Shown: positions 36,307 to 46,149 of the stretch, piece after piece
How the letters are laid out: each line of letters begins with the position of its first letter
Numbering within the stretch: the stretch's first letter is position 1
Assembly (NCBI GenBank): GCA_947630215.1
Contig: CANRGX010000015.1
Span: forward strand, 1 to 47,134
Length of the DNA: 47,134 bases
Direction: 5' to 3'
Source: an uncultured Eisenbergiella sp.
GTDB lineage: Bacteria; Bacillota; Clostridia; Lachnospirales; Lachnospiraceae
The notes under the pieces: model-generated
The model's input: the letters and a program-made list of their open reading frames with translations, nothing else
Databases searched by the model: none
Told to the model about the DNA's origin: nothing
Program-made: the position numbers and the translations under genes

Positions 36307-37632
36307 TTGAATTTTATTTTACTGACACAATATAATGGAGCGATACTCGGTCCAATCGCGCGGGTGCTCGGCTGGATCATGAACGGTATCTTCTGGGTAT
36401 TGGATAAAATTGGGATTCCCAATATCGGTCTTGCCATTATCTGTTTCACCATCGTCATATATTTTCTTTTGCTTCCCCTGACTATCCGGCAGCAGAAATT
36501 TTCCAAGCTGAATGCGAGGATGAGCCCGGAGCTGCAGGCGATCAATAAAAAGTACAGCGGGAAAAAAGACAATGAATCCATGATGGCGATGCAGCAGGAG
36601 ACGCAGGCAGTCTACGCCAAATACGGGGTATCTCCCAGCGGAAGCTGCGTGACGCTGCTGATCCAGATGCCGATCCTGTTCGCTTTGTATCGCGTTTTCA
36701 TGAATGTTCCCGCTTATGTGACACAGGTAAAGGAAGCCTTTTATCCTCTGGTAGAAAAACTCTATCAGACGGCAGGAAGCGCAGATTATCTGAAGGATAC
36801 CGCCAATATCCAGCAGGCGGCCATGTACGCCAGACAGTTTACCAACGAAGCGTTTCTTGCGAATAATGCAGAGTATGTCCAGAATACCTTTATCGACGTT
36901 CTCTATAAGGCGTCCACCGCAGAATGGGAAGCGCTTTCCCGGCACTTTTCTTCCCTTTCTGCCGATATCAGCAACACCGTGGAAGCGTTGACCCGGTATA
37001 ACAATTTTCTGGGTCTGAATATGGGAAATTCTCCTTCCTATATGCTCCATGAAGCGCTGTCAGCGGGAGCCTATCTGATGGTAATAGGGGCGCTGGCCAT
37101 TCCCGTTTTGTCTGCGGTAACGCAGTGGCTCAATGTAAAGCTGATGCCCCAGCCGGAAAATGAAAAGTCCAACGATCAAAGCTCCATGGCGCAGTCCATG
37201 AAAATGATGAACGCCATCATGCCTTTGATGTCCGCTTTCTTCTGCTATACGCTTCCGGCGGGCATGGGACTTTACTGGGTAGCCGGTTCCGTTGTGAGAA
37301 GTATCCAGCAGGTCGCGATCAATAAGTACATTGACAGAATGGATATTGACGAGGTCATCAAAAAGAACGTTGCGAAGCGGGATGCGAAGCTGCGCAAAAA
37401 GGGAATTGATCCGGAGAAGCTCAACAGAAACGCTACCATGAGCACCAGAAACGTGGGATCGGCCCAAAAGCAGATTTCCAAAGCAAAAACGTCCTCCATG
37501 ACGCAGGAGGAAAAGGACGAAGCGGTCCGCAAAGCGACGGAATATTATAATAAGAGCGCGGCAAAGCCCGGAAGTCTTGCGGCAAAGGCCAATATGGTGC
37601 GGGACTATAACGAGAGAAACTCTAAAAAATAA
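36307..37632 (+). CDS. yidC: Membrane protein insertase YidC (Oxa1/SpoIIIJ family), 441 aa
   Basis: Inserts membrane proteins alone or with Sec. Hydrophobic segments flank the cytoplasmic loop PLTIRQQKFSKLNARM; GSCVTLLIQMPILFALYR and AFFCYTLPAGMGLYWVAGS are family segments. The C-terminal tail is long, basic and alanine/serine rich. GGGAGG lies 8 bp before a TTG codon at 36307 (product starting MNFILLTQYNG), which I take as the start; an upstream TTG at 36286 lies inside the terminator T-run. The N-terminus lacks a lipoprotein box. Confidence 0.93.
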   Translation: MNFILLTQYNGAILGPIARVLGWIMNGIFWVLDKIGIPNIGLAIICFTIVIYFLLLPLTIRQQKFSKLNARMSPELQAINKKYSGKKDNESMMAMQQETQAVYAKYGVSPSGSCVTLLIQMPILFALYRVFMNVPAYVTQVKEAFYPLVEKLYQTAGSADYLKDTANIQQAAMYARQFTNEAFLANNAEYVQNTFIDVLYKASTAEWEALSRHFSSLSADISNTVEALTRYNNFLGLNMGNSPSYMLHEALSAGAYLMVIGALAIPVLSAVTQWLNVKLMPQPENEKSNDQSSMAQSMKMMNAIMPLMSAFFCYTLPAGMGLYWVAGSVVRSIQQVAINKYIDRMDIDEVIKKNVAKRDAKLRKKGIDPEKLNRNATMSTRNVGSAQKQISKAKTSSMTQEEKDEAVRKATEYYNKSAAKPGSLAAKANMVRDYNERNSKK

Positions 37633-37646
37633 GGAGGAGGAAGAAG

Positions 37647-38270
37647 ATGGAATTCACAAAATTTACTGCGAAAACAGTGAGTGATGCTGTGACTGCCGCC
37701 TGCCAGCAGTTTGAAGTGACGAGCGATAAACTGGAATACGAAGTTTTAGAAGAAGGTTCCTCCGGTTTCCTCGGAATCGGTTCCAAACCCGCCGTCATTT
37801 CTGCCCGTGTAAAGAAAACAATAGAAGATACAGCGGAAAAATTTCTGAAGGATGTTTTTGCCGCGATGGATCTTACGGTCAATCTGAATCTTACATATGA
37901 TGAAGAACAGAAAACTCTGGATGTGGATATGACAGGGGAGGAAATGGGAGTTCTGATCGGAAAGAGAGGACAGACGCTGGATTCCCTTCAGTATCTGGTC
38001 TCCCTGGTGGTCAACAAAGAGTCCGAGGAATATATCCGCGTCAAGGTTGACACAGAGAACTATCGGGAGAGAAGGAAGGAAACGCTGGAGAATCTGGCGA
38101 AGAACATCGCCTATAAGGTAAAGCGGACAAGAAGGCCCGTTTCCCTTGAGCCGATGAATCCCTATGAGAGAAGGATCATCCATTCCTCCCTTCAGAACGA
38201 TAAATATGTAACCACACACAGCGAAGGGGAAGAACCCTTCCGCCATGTGGTTGTGACATTAAAAAAGTAA
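37647..38270 (+). CDS. jag: RNA-binding protein Jag/KhpB, 207 aa
   Basis: Jag-N domain (1-about 50, FTAKTVSDAVTAAC...SGFLGIGSKPA), KH domain with GKRG loop (105-108), and R3H domain (about 150-207, PMNPYERRIIHSSLQ). In Gram-positives it binds RNA and affects cell division and sporulation. AGGAGGAGG lies upstream of the ATG; 14 bp after yidC. Confidence 0.97.
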   Translation: MEFTKFTAKTVSDAVTAACQQFEVTSDKLEYEVLEEGSSGFLGIGSKPAVISARVKKTIEDTAEKFLKDVFAAMDLTVNLNLTYDEEQKTLDVDMTGEEMGVLIGKRGQTLDSLQYLVSLVVNKESEEYIRVKVDTENYRERRKETLENLAKNIAYKVKRTRRPVSLEPMNPYERRIIHSSLQNDKYVTTHSEGEEPFRHVVVTLKK

Positions 38271-38311
38271 AAGCGTGCGATACGCTTTGGGAGACATCCT
38301 TTTTGTTCACG

Positions 38312-38338
38312 AAAGCCCGCTTTGTAAGCGGGCTTTTC
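38312..38338 (+). terminator. Terminator-like hairpin between jag and mnmE
   Basis: A perfect 11-bp stem (38312-38322 with 38326-38336), TGT loop, short T-run. It may end part of the ribosomal/membrane operon before mnmE; no clear promoter follows, so partial read-through is inferred. Confidence 0.7.
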
Positions 38339-38366
38339 CAAACTTCTTCTGTCTGAGGGAAAAAAG

Positions 38367-39758
38367 ATGCAGAATGATACGATAGCCGCCGTTTCCACGG
38401 CTCTTTCCGAAGGGGGAATCGGAATCATCCGGATAAGCGGCCCGGATGCGGTGAAAATTACAGACAGGATTTTTGTTGATGCTAAAGGAAAGCATCCTTT
38501 GACGACCTATCATTCACATACAATTCATTATGGTTTTATTGAAAATAACAAACAAATTGTTGATGAAGTGATGCTGTCCCTGATGAAAGGGCCAAAAAGC
38601 TATACAAAAGAGGATACGGTAGAAATCAACTGTCACGGTGGAGTTTTCCTTCTGCAGAAGGTTTTGAAACTCGTTCTGGAAAACGGAGCCAGGCTGGCGG
38701 AACCCGGGGAATTTACCAAAAGAGCCTTTCTAAACGGCAGGATCGATCTGACACAGGCGGAGGCGGTGATGGATCTGATCCGCTCCGGGAACGATTTTGC
38801 CCTCTCTGCTTCTTTGCGTCAGCTGCAGGGATCGGTCAAAGAAGAAATTTGTGATCTCAGGGCAAAAATTCTGTATGAAATTGCCTTTATTGAATCCGCG
38901 CTGGACGATCCGGAACATATTCAGATGGACAAGTATCCGGAAAGGCTTTCCGGCGTCATCAGACAGCTCAAAGGACAGATAAAAAAGCTGACGGACAGCT
39001 TTGAAAACGGAAGAGTGAGAAGGGAAGGCATCCGCACTGTCATTGTGGGAAAGCCAAACGCGGGAAAATCCTCCTTTCTGAATCTTCTGGCAGGGGAAGA
39101 AAGGGCGATTGTAACGGATATTCCGGGTACCACGCGGGACGCGCTGGAAGAATCCGTGCGCCTTTGGGAGATCTGTCTGAATGTGGTAGACACGGCGGGC
39201 ATTCGGGAGAGCGAAAATCCCGTGGAAAAAATCGGTGTGGAAAGGGCAAAGCGATACGCCGATCAGGCCGATTTGATCGTTTACATGGTGGACTCCTCCC
39301 TTCCGCTGGATGAAAATGACGAACAGATCATGGAGCTGGTGAAGGAAAAAAAGGTAATCGTTCTGCTCAACAAAAACGATTTGCCGCCGTTTTGCGATCC
39401 GGCGGAAACGGAAAGAATCCTGCGGGAAAAAATACCGGGCTGTCGGGTCATCCGAACCTCTATGTCTGAAAAAAGCGGAATGGAAGCATTTGCCGATGCG
39501 GTCAGAGAGATGTTTTTCTCCGGAGAGATAGATGTGGAAAACGACGTGATTCTCACGAATGCGCGGCAGGAAGAAGGACTCAGAAAAGCCTTTGAAAGTC
39601 TGGAAATGGTGGAAAAAAGCATTCGGGATCAGATGCCGGAGGATTTTTATTCCATCGATCTGATGAACGCCTATTCTTCTTTAGGAACGATTATCGGCGA
39701 AGAAGTGGGAGACGATCTGGTGGAAGAAATTTTTTCCAGATTTTGTATGGGAAAATAG
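38367..39758 (+). CDS. mnmE: tRNA-5-carboxymethylaminomethyl-U34 GTPase MnmE, 463 aa
   Basis: Works with MnmG to modify U34 of tRNAs reading split codon boxes. N-terminal tetrahydrofolate-binding domain (about 1-120), helical domain, inserted G domain with GKPNAGKSSFL, switch region TTRD, DTAGI and NKND, and the C-terminal catalytic C-x-G-K (FCMGK). Full length. GAGGG precedes the ATG. Confidence 0.98.
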   Translation: MQNDTIAAVSTALSEGGIGIIRISGPDAVKITDRIFVDAKGKHPLTTYHSHTIHYGFIENNKQIVDEVMLSLMKGPKSYTKEDTVEINCHGGVFLLQKVLKLVLENGARLAEPGEFTKRAFLNGRIDLTQAEAVMDLIRSGNDFALSASLRQLQGSVKEEICDLRAKILYEIAFIESALDDPEHIQMDKYPERLSGVIRQLKGQIKKLTDSFENGRVRREGIRTVIVGKPNAGKSSFLNLLAGEERAIVTDIPGTTRDALEESVRLWEICLNVVDTAGIRESENPVEKIGVERAKRYADQADLIVYMVDSSLPLDENDEQIMELVKEKKVIVLLNKNDLPPFCDPAETERILREKIPGCRVIRTSMSEKSGMEAFADAVREMFFSGEIDVENDVILTNARQEEGLRKAFESLEMVEKSIRDQMPEDFYSIDLMNAYSSLGTIIGEEVGDDLVEEIFSRFCMGK

Positions 39759-39767
39759 GAAAAACAG

Positions 39768-41702
39768 ATGGGACAGATCAGAGAAAAAGTGGACGTTTGT
39801 GTAATCGGAGCAGGCCACGCGGGCTGTGAAGCGGCCCTGGCGTGCGCCAGGACGGGTCTGGAAACCGTGCTTTTTACGGTGAGCGTGGACAGCATCGCGC
39901 TGATGCCCTGCAATCCCAATATCGGAGGTTCCTCCAAGGGACATCTGGTTCGGGAAGTGGACGCCCTCGGCGGAGAAATGGGAAAAAACATAGACAAAAC
40001 CTTTATTCAGTCCAAAATGCTGAACGTTTCCAAAGGGCCCGCCGTCCATTCCCTGCGCGCGCAGGCGGACAAGGCTGAATACAGCAGAAGTATGCGGAAG
40101 GTGCTGGAAGGACAGGAACATCTGATTCTCAAGCAGGCGGAAGTGTGTGAAATTCTGACGGAGGATATGCCCGGAAAAAAAGAAGGCACAGCAGAAAAGA
40201 AAGTGACCGGCGTGCGCATTTTTACCGGCGCAATCTACGAGGCAAAGGCCGTCATTCTCTGCACGGGAACGTATTTAAACGCCAGATGCCTCTGCGGGGA
40301 GGCCATCACCTACACGGGGCCCAACGGACTTCAGGCGGCCACGCATCTGACGGATTCCCTGAAAAAACTGGGGATTCAGATGCGCCGGTTCAAGACCGGA
40401 ACGCCCGCCCGGATGGATAAAAGAAGTATCGACTTCTCAAAAATGGAGGAACAGACCGGGGACGAAAGGGTGATTCCCTTCTCCTTTTCCACGGATCCGG
40501 AAACGGTGCAGATTCCGCAGGATTCCTGCTGGCTCACCTATACGAATGAGGAAACGCACCGGATTATAAGGGAAAATCTGGATCGATCCCCGATCTATGC
40601 CGGCATTATTGAGGGAACGGGGCCGAGATACTGTCCTTCTATTGAGGACAAGGTGGTAAAGTTTGCCGACAAGGAGCGGCACCAGGTCTTTTTGGAACCC
40701 GAGGGGAGACACACCAGCGAAATGTACGTGGGAGGAATGTCTTCCTCTCTGCCGGAGGACGTACAGCTGGCCATGTACCGCACGGTTCCGGGACTGGAAC
40801 ACTGCCGGATTGTCCGCAACGCCTATGCCATAGAATACGACTGCATCGACGCCTGCCAGCTTTATCCGACGCTGGAGTTTAAAAAAATTTCGGGACTCTA
40901 TTCAGCCGGGCAGTTTAACGGAAGCAGCGGGTACGAGGAGGCTGCGGCGCAGGGAATCCTGGCCGGAATCAACGCTTCCCTAAAGTGCAGAGGGAAGGAA
41001 CAAATCCTTATTGACCGCTCGGAAGGCTATCTGGGCGTCCTGGTGGACGACCTGGTTACAAAGGATAACCGGGAGCCTTACCGTATGATGACCTCCCGCG
41101 CCGAATACCGCCTTTTGCTCCGGCAGGACAACGCCGATATCCGCCTGCGCAGAAAGGGATTTGAAGCCGGACTGATTTCACAGGAGCAAATGGATTATCT
41201 GGACTGGAAAATCGAGAAAATCCGGGAGGAGATTGAGAGACTTCAAAATACCGTCATCGGTGCGGGCCCCGATCATCAGCGCTTTTTGGAAAAACATAAC
41301 AGCGCGCCGTTAAAGACCGGGACTACGCTGGCCGAACTGATGTGCCGCCCGGAATTGTCCTATGAATTGTTGGGAGAAATCGATCCGGAAAGAAAACCGC
41401 TGCCGGAGGATGTGTTAGAGCAGGTGGAAATTGAGATCAAATACCGGGGATATATTGAAAGACAGCTTCGACAGGTGGAACAATACAAGAAGATGGAAAA
41501 GAAGAAAATCCCTGCGGATATCGATTATGACCAGGTGAACAGCCTCAGACTGGAAGCAAGGCAGAAACTCAAACAGTTTTTACCTCTTTCCGTGGGGCAG
41601 GCATCCCGAATTTCCGGTGTGACACCGGCGGATATATCCGTCCTTCTGGTGTATTTGGAACATGGCGCGAGGAAAAACAAAGATGGAGAACATATGTTCT
41701 AA
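39768..41702 (+). CDS. mnmG: tRNA uridine-5-carboxymethylaminomethyl modification enzyme MnmG, 644 aa
   Basis: FAD enzyme partner of MnmE. FAD site [13 protein letters not shown] near residue 12, family signatures [22 protein letters not shown] and [17 protein letters not shown] (given in part), and a C-terminal helical domain that binds MnmE. The last codons overlap the start of rsmG by 20 bp. Confidence 0.97.
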   Translation: MGQIREKVDVCVIGAGHAGCEAALACARTGLETVLFTVSVDSIALMPCNPNIGGSSKGHLVREVDALGGEMGKNIDKTFIQSKMLNVSKGPAVHSLRAQADKAEYSRSMRKVLEGQEHLILKQAEVCEILTEDMPGKKEGTAEKKVTGVRIFTGAIYEAKAVILCTGTYLNARCLCGEAITYTGPNGLQAATHLTDSLKKLGIQMRRFKTGTPARMDKRSIDFSKMEEQTGDERVIPFSFSTDPETVQIPQDSCWLTYTNEETHRIIRENLDRSPIYAGIIEGTGPRYCPSIEDKVVKFADKERHQVFLEPEGRHTSEMYVGGMSSSLPEDVQLAMYRTVPGLEHCRIVRNAYAIEYDCIDACQLYPTLEFKKISGLYSAGQFNGSSGYEEAAAQGILAGINASLKCRGKEQILIDRSEGYLGVLVDDLVTKDNREPYRMMTSRAEYRLLLRQDNADIRLRRKGFEAGLISQEQMDYLDWKIEKIREEIERLQNTVIGAGPDHQRFLEKHNSAPLKTGTTLAELMCRPELSYELLGEIDPERKPLPEDVLEQVEIEIKYRGYIERQLRQVEQYKKMEKKKIPADIDYDQVNSLRLEARQKLKQFLPLSVGQASRISGVTPADISVLLVYLEHGARKNKDGEHMF

Positions 41703-42423
41703 TTTGGAATTGCAGAATTTTCATGAGGATCTGACAGAACTGGGCATTTCCCTTTCGGAAGAACAGACCGGTCAGTTTGTAAGGTATTATGAACTGCTGA
41801 CCGAATGGAACAGCTTTATGAACTTGACTGCGATTACCGAATTTTCAGAGGTGCTTAAAAAGCACTTTATTGACAGCCTGTCGATTATAAAAGAATTTCC
41901 GGAACTGAAGAATCAGGAAATCCGAATGATAGATATTGGGACCGGAGCAGGATTTCCGGGTATTCCGATTAAGATTGCGTTTCCACAAATTAAGGTGACG
42001 CTGCTGGATTCCCTGCAAAAGAGACTTCGTTTTTTGGAAAAGGTTGTGGAAGAACTGGAACTGAATGATGTGGAACTGATCCATGGACGCGCCGAGGACT
42101 ATGCGCGACTGCCGGAAAAGAGGGAGACATATGATTTCTGTGTTTCCCGTGCGGTGGCGAACCTGTCCACTCTCTCGGAACTGTGTATGCCATATGTAAA
42201 AACAGGAGGTATTTTCATTTCCTATAAATCAGAGAAAATTACGGAAGAAGCGGATGCAGCCCAAAATGCAATTCGACTCCTGGGAGGGAAAATCTATCGG
42301 CAAACAGGTTTTTATCTTCCTAATTCCGATATTTACCGGAACCTTTTTCAAATTAAGAAAATAAAGAGGACGCCGGAAAAATATCCGAGAAAGGCCGGGA
42401 TCCCTTCCAAGCAACCGCTCTGA
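41683..42423 (+). CDS. rsmG: 16S rRNA (guanine527-N7)-methyltransferase RsmG, 246 aa
   Basis: SAM-dependent methyltransferase of 16S rRNA G527; loss gives low-level streptomycin resistance in other bacteria. SAM motif [11 protein letters not shown] (about 83-93); [11 protein letters not shown] later. GAGG lies 10 bp upstream of the ATG at 41683; the ATG at 41662 is an alternative adding 7 residues. Confidence 0.95.
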   Translation: MENICSNLELQNFHEDLTELGISLSEEQTGQFVRYYELLTEWNSFMNLTAITEFSEVLKKHFIDSLSIIKEFPELKNQEIRMIDIGTGAGFPGIPIKIAFPQIKVTLLDSLQKRLRFLEKVVEELELNDVELIHGRAEDYARLPEKRETYDFCVSRAVANLSTLSELCMPYVKTGGIFISYKSEKITEEADAAQNAIRLLGGKIYRQTGFYLPNSDIYRNLFQIKKIKRTPEKYPRKAGIPSKQPL

Positions 42424-42434
42424 AAATTTAAAAA

Positions 42435-42450
42435 TGTTTCACGTGAAACA
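42435..42450. promoter_or_regulatory. parS centromere site 1
   Basis: Perfect 16-bp palindrome TGTTTCACGTGAAACA, the ParB/Spo0J-binding consensus. Confidence 0.96.
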
Positions 42451-42481
42451 TTACTGCACAGGAAAAGACAAACCATATCTA

Positions 42482-42497
42482 TGTTTCACGTGAAACA
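42482..42497. promoter_or_regulatory. parS centromere site 2
   Basis: Identical TGTTTCACGTGAAACA, 47 bp from site 1. Both lie between rsmG and the parA promoter. Confidence 0.96.
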
Positions 42498-42569
42498 TTT
42501 TTGCTGATGGAAGGGACAGGATGGAAAGATATTTTTTATAATTTACCAATAGTATTTCATAGGAAAAGA

Positions 42570-42578
42570 TGCTATAAT
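42570..42578 (+). promoter_or_regulatory. Extended -10 promoter of parA
   Basis: TGCTATAAT, an extended -10; the -35 position (TAGTAT) is poor. It lies 42 bp before parA and 73 bp beyond parS site 2, so ParB spreading could silence it. Confidence 0.55.
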
Positions 42579-42619
42579 GAAGTGCATTCAGAAGAAAAGA
42601 CTTTTTGGACGGAGGTAAA

Positions 42620-43381
42620 ATGAACAAAGCAATCGCGGTTGCAAATCAGAAAGGCGGCGTCGGCAAGACAACAACGACGATTAACCTGTCTGCTTCCCTC
42701 GCAGCAAAAGGAAAAAAAGTTCTTGTAATTGATATGGATCCGCAGGGGAATACGACCAGTGGGTTTGGAATAGAGAAGAACGAATTGGAAAATACGGTCT
42801 ATGAACTGATGTTAGGAGAATGTTCCATTCGGGAGTGTCTGTTGGAGGATGTAATTGAAAATTTATCTCTGATCCCCTCCAATGTCAATTTGGCGGCTGC
42901 GGAAATTGAACTGATTGGTGTAAAGGAAAAGGAATACATATTAAAGAACGAACTGGATTGGATCAAAAATCAGTATGATTATATCATCATTGACTGTCCT
43001 CCTTCTCTGAGTATGCTTACCGTCAATGCCATGACCACCGCAGATTCCGTCCTGGTACCGATACAGTGTGAGTACTACGCGCTGGAAGGGCTCAGTCAGC
43101 TCATCCATACGGTAAATCTGGTGCGGGAACGGCTGAATCCCATTCTGAACATTGAAGGGATCCTTTTCACCATGTACGATGCGCGGACAAACCTTTCCAT
43201 GCAGGTGGTGGAAAATGTGAAGCAGAATTTGGAACACAGAATTTACCGGACGATGATTCCAAGGAATATAAGGCTGGCGGAAGCGCCCAGCTATGGAATG
43301 CCGATTCATTTATACGATCCGAAATCAACAGGCGCGGAAAGCTATATGGCGCTGGCGGAAGAAGTCATAGAGGGGGAATGA
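42620..43381 (+). CDS. parA: Chromosome-partitioning ATPase ParA/Soj, 253 aa
   Basis: Deviant Walker ATPase that works with ParB-parS in segregation and with DnaA in initiation control. KGGVGKTTTTINLS (about 10-23), DMDPQGNTT and DCPPSLSMLT are all present. Start 42620 has GGAGG 4 bp upstream. An in-frame TTG 15 bp earlier was rejected. Confidence 0.97.
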   Translation: MNKAIAVANQKGGVGKTTTTINLSASLAAKGKKVLVIDMDPQGNTTSGFGIEKNELENTVYELMLGECSIRECLLEDVIENLSLIPSNVNLAAAEIELIGVKEKEYILKNELDWIKNQYDYIIIDCPPSLSMLTVNAMTTADSVLVPIQCEYYALEGLSQLIHTVNLVRERLNPILNIEGILFTMYDARTNLSMQVVENVKQNLEHRIYRTMIPRNIRLAEAPSYGMPIHLYDPKSTGAESYMALAEEVIEGE

Positions 43382-43388
43382 AGGGATT

Positions 43389-44270
43389 ATGGCAAAAAGG
43401 GGTTTGGGAAAGGGTCTTGACAGTCTGATTCCTTCCGGGGTGAAGGAACCGACAGAAAGAAAACGGGAACAAGCGGCCGCAAAGCCGGAAGAAAATCCGA
43501 GCATGGTGAAGATTACAAAGGTGGAACCCAACAGAGAACAGCCGAGGAAGAAATTCGACGAAGACGCGCTGCTGGAGCTGGCGGAATCTATTAAGCAGTT
43601 CGGATTGCTGCAGCCGATTCTGGTTCAGGACAGGAAGACCTACTATGAAATCATTGCCGGGGAACGCCGCTGGAGAGCAGCGAAGCTGGCGGGTTTAAAA
43701 GAAGTTCCGGTGATTATCCGCAATTTGACCGATCAGGAAATTGTGGAGATTTCTCTGATTGAGAATATTCAGCGTGAAAATCTGAATCCGATAGAGGAAG
43801 CGCAGGCATACAAGCGGCTTTTGACGGAGTTTCAGCTAAAGCAGGACGAGGTGGCGGAGCGGGTTTCCAAAAGCAGGACGGCCATTACCAATTCCATGCG
43901 GCTGTTAAAGCTGTGTGAGAAAGTGCAGAACATGGTCATTGAGGAAATGATTTCCACAGGACACGCCAGGGCGCTCATTATGATTGAAGATCCGGAAGAG
44001 CAGTATCGGATCGCACAGAGGGTCTTTGATGAGAAACTGAGCGTCCGCGAGGTGGAAAAGCTGGTGAAAAACCTGCATAAGCCGCCCAAACCCAAAAAGG
44101 AAGAAAACAAGTCCCTGGAGGCGATCTATAACGATCTGTCCGAACGGATGAGAGCTTCGCTGAGCACAAAGGTATCCATTCATGCGAAAGGAAACGGCGC
44201 CGGAAAGATTGAAATCGAGTTTTATAACCACGAAGATCTGGACAGACTGATGGAACAGATCTTGAAATAG
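43389..44270 (+). CDS. parB: Chromosome-partitioning protein ParB/Spo0J, 293 aa
   Basis: CTP-dependent clamp that loads at parS. Starts MAKRGLGKGLDSLIP (ParA-activating tail), then GERRWRAAKL (91-100) and ENIQREN (125-131) of the CTP-binding domain, a central HTH (EVAERVSKSRTAITNSMRLL) and a C-terminal dimer domain. Its two parS targets are about 0.9 kb upstream. Confidence 0.97.
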   Translation: MAKRGLGKGLDSLIPSGVKEPTERKREQAAAKPEENPSMVKITKVEPNREQPRKKFDEDALLELAESIKQFGLLQPILVQDRKTYYEIIAGERRWRAAKLAGLKEVPVIIRNLTDQEIVEISLIENIQRENLNPIEEAQAYKRLLTEFQLKQDEVAERVSKSRTAITNSMRLLKLCEKVQNMVIEEMISTGHARALIMIEDPEEQYRIAQRVFDEKLSVREVEKLVKNLHKPPKPKKEENKSLEAIYNDLSERMRASLSTKVSIHAKGNGAGKIEIEFYNHEDLDRLMEQILK

Positions 44271-44295
44271 GAAAAAGAAAAGAGGGAAACACAAG

Positions 44296-44805
44296 ATGAA
44301 AAGTCCTCTGATGGAGACGCTTGGTCTGGGGAATGTGGATATTGCATGGATTATCCTTGCGATAGTTGTTCTCCTTATTCTGCTTATCATATTAAACTGC
44401 GTCCAGTTTGTGCAGCACAACGCGATGAAAAAGAAATATGATAAGTTCATGAAGGGAAAAGCTGGCAAGAGTCTGGAAAAGGATATTATAGGGCTGTTTG
44501 AAGATAATAGATTCATAAAGAATGAAAATAAGGGAATCAAGGAGGACATTCTGGAGCTGCAAAGAAGGATGCGTTACTGCTATCAGAAGGTCGGACTTGT
44601 AAAATATGACGCGTTCCATCAGATGGGAGGACAGCTGAGCTTCTGTCTTTGCCTGTTAGATGAAAGAAACTGCGGTTTTCTATTAAATTCCGTTCACAGC
44701 AGCGACGGCTGTTACAGCTACACAAAGGAGATTGAAAAGGGAGAATGCCGGCTCTCTCTGGGCAGCGAGGAGCAAAAGGCCCTGGAGATGGCCATTGGGC
44801 AATAA
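44296..44805 (+). CDS. DUF4446 membrane-anchored protein, 169 aa
   Basis: One N-terminal membrane helix (about 15-38), a charged coiled-coil-like stretch (about 45-95), then a compact domain (YQKVGLVKYDAFHQMGGQLSFCLCLLD) typical of DUF4446. It is regularly found next to parB in clostridia; function is unknown to me. 25 bp after parB and 21 bp before serS, so in the same operon. Confidence 0.9.
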   Translation: MKSPLMETLGLGNVDIAWIILAIVVLLILLIILNCVQFVQHNAMKKKYDKFMKGKAGKSLEKDIIGLFEDNRFIKNENKGIKEDILELQRRMRYCYQKVGLVKYDAFHQMGGQLSFCLCLLDERNCGFLLNSVHSSDGCYSYTKEIEKGECRLSLGSEEQKALEMAIGQ

Positions 44806-44826
44806 TTTTTCGAGGAGGGAAACAAG

Positions 44827-46110
44827 ATGATTGATATTAAATTTCTGAGGGAAAATCCGGAGACGGTAAAGGAGAATATTCGCAAAAAATTTCAGGATGA
44901 AAAGCTCCCCCTGGTGGACGAGGTCATTCAGTTGGATGCCGAAAGCAGAAAGGCACAGAAAGAAGCGGACGAGCTGAGGGCGGATCGCAACAGGATTTCC
45001 AAAGAGATAGGCGCCCTGATGGGACAGGGAAAACGGGAAGAAGCGATGGCAAAAAAGGAGCAGGTCGCCGCAAACGCCCAAAAACTCGTAGAGCTGGAAA
45101 AGAAGGAAGAAGAACTCCAGGAAAAGATTCTTAAAATCTTGATGGTCATTCCCAATATCATCGATCCGTCTGTTCCCATCGGCAGAAACGATACGGAAAA
45201 TGTGGAGATTCAAAGATATGGGGAACCCGTAGTCCCGGATTTTGAAATTCCATATCATACGGAGATCATGGAGAGCCTTGACGGAATTGATCTGGACAGC
45301 GCCAGAAAAGTGGCCGGGAACGGGTTTTACTATCTGATGGGCGATATTGCGCGGCTTCATTCCGCTGTGATCACGTATGCCCGGGACTTTATGATTGACC
45401 GCGGTTTCACCTACTGTGTGCCGCCCTTCATGATCCGCAGCAACGTGGTGACGGGCGTCATGAGCTTTGCGGAAATGGACGCCATGATGTATAAAATAGA
45501 GGGCGAGGATCTGTATCTTATCGGCACCTCCGAGCACTCCATGATCGGCAAATTTATCGACACTATCATCCCGGAGGATCAGCTTCCGAAAACATTGACC
45601 AGCTATTCTCCGTGTTTTCGGAAGGAAAAGGGCGCGCACGGTCTGGAGGAGAGGGGCGTATACCGGATCCACCAGTTTGAAAAACAGGAAATGATCGTGG
45701 TCTGCAAGCCGGAGGATTCCAAGGCATGGTTCGATAAGCTGTGGCAGAACACCGTGGACTTGTTCCGTTCTATGGAGATTCCTGTGCGGACGCTGGAATG
45801 CTGCTCAGGCGATCTGGCCGATCTGAAAGTGAAGTCCATCGATGTGGAGGCCTGGTCGCCCAGACAGAAAAAGTATTTTGAGGTGGGAAGCTGCTCCAAC
45901 TTAGGGGACGCCCAGGCAAGAAGATTAAAAATCCGCGTCAGCGGGGAAAATGGGAAATACTTTGCGCATACCTTAAATAATACAGTTGTGGCGCCGCCCA
46001 GAATGTTGATTGCGTTTTTGGAAAATCATCTGCAAAAGGACGGTTCCGTCCGGATCCCCGAAGTTCTGCAGCCGTATATGGGCGGGAAAAAGGAAATCCG
46101 GAAGAAATAA
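44827..46110 (+). CDS. serS: Seryl-tRNA synthetase, 427 aa
   Basis: Class II synthetase. N-terminal coiled-coil arm (about 28-105), then motif 2 SPCFRKEKGAHGLEERGVYR and motif 3 GSCSNLGDAQARRLKIR. Full length. GAGGAGGG precedes the ATG. No T-box leader is present in the 21-bp gap, so it is probably expressed with the par operon. Confidence 0.98.
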   Translation: MIDIKFLRENPETVKENIRKKFQDEKLPLVDEVIQLDAESRKAQKEADELRADRNRISKEIGALMGQGKREEAMAKKEQVAANAQKLVELEKKEEELQEKILKILMVIPNIIDPSVPIGRNDTENVEIQRYGEPVVPDFEIPYHTEIMESLDGIDLDSARKVAGNGFYYLMGDIARLHSAVITYARDFMIDRGFTYCVPPFMIRSNVVTGVMSFAEMDAMMYKIEGEDLYLIGTSEHSMIGKFIDTIIPEDQLPKTLTSYSPCFRKEKGAHGLEERGVYRIHQFEKQEMIVVCKPEDSKAWFDKLWQNTVDLFRSMEIPVRTLECCSGDLADLKVKSIDVEAWSPRQKKYFEVGSCSNLGDAQARRLKIRVSGENGKYFAHTLNNTVVAPPRMLIAFLENHLQKDGSVRIPEVLQPYMGGKKEIRKK

Positions 46111-46149
46111 TACATTATGTAAACCAACAGCGGAAAAGAGGTGAGATTC

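Noticed and set aside
44806-44826. T-box riboswitch ahead of serS
   Set aside because: The gap is only 21 bp and contains just the ribosome binding site.
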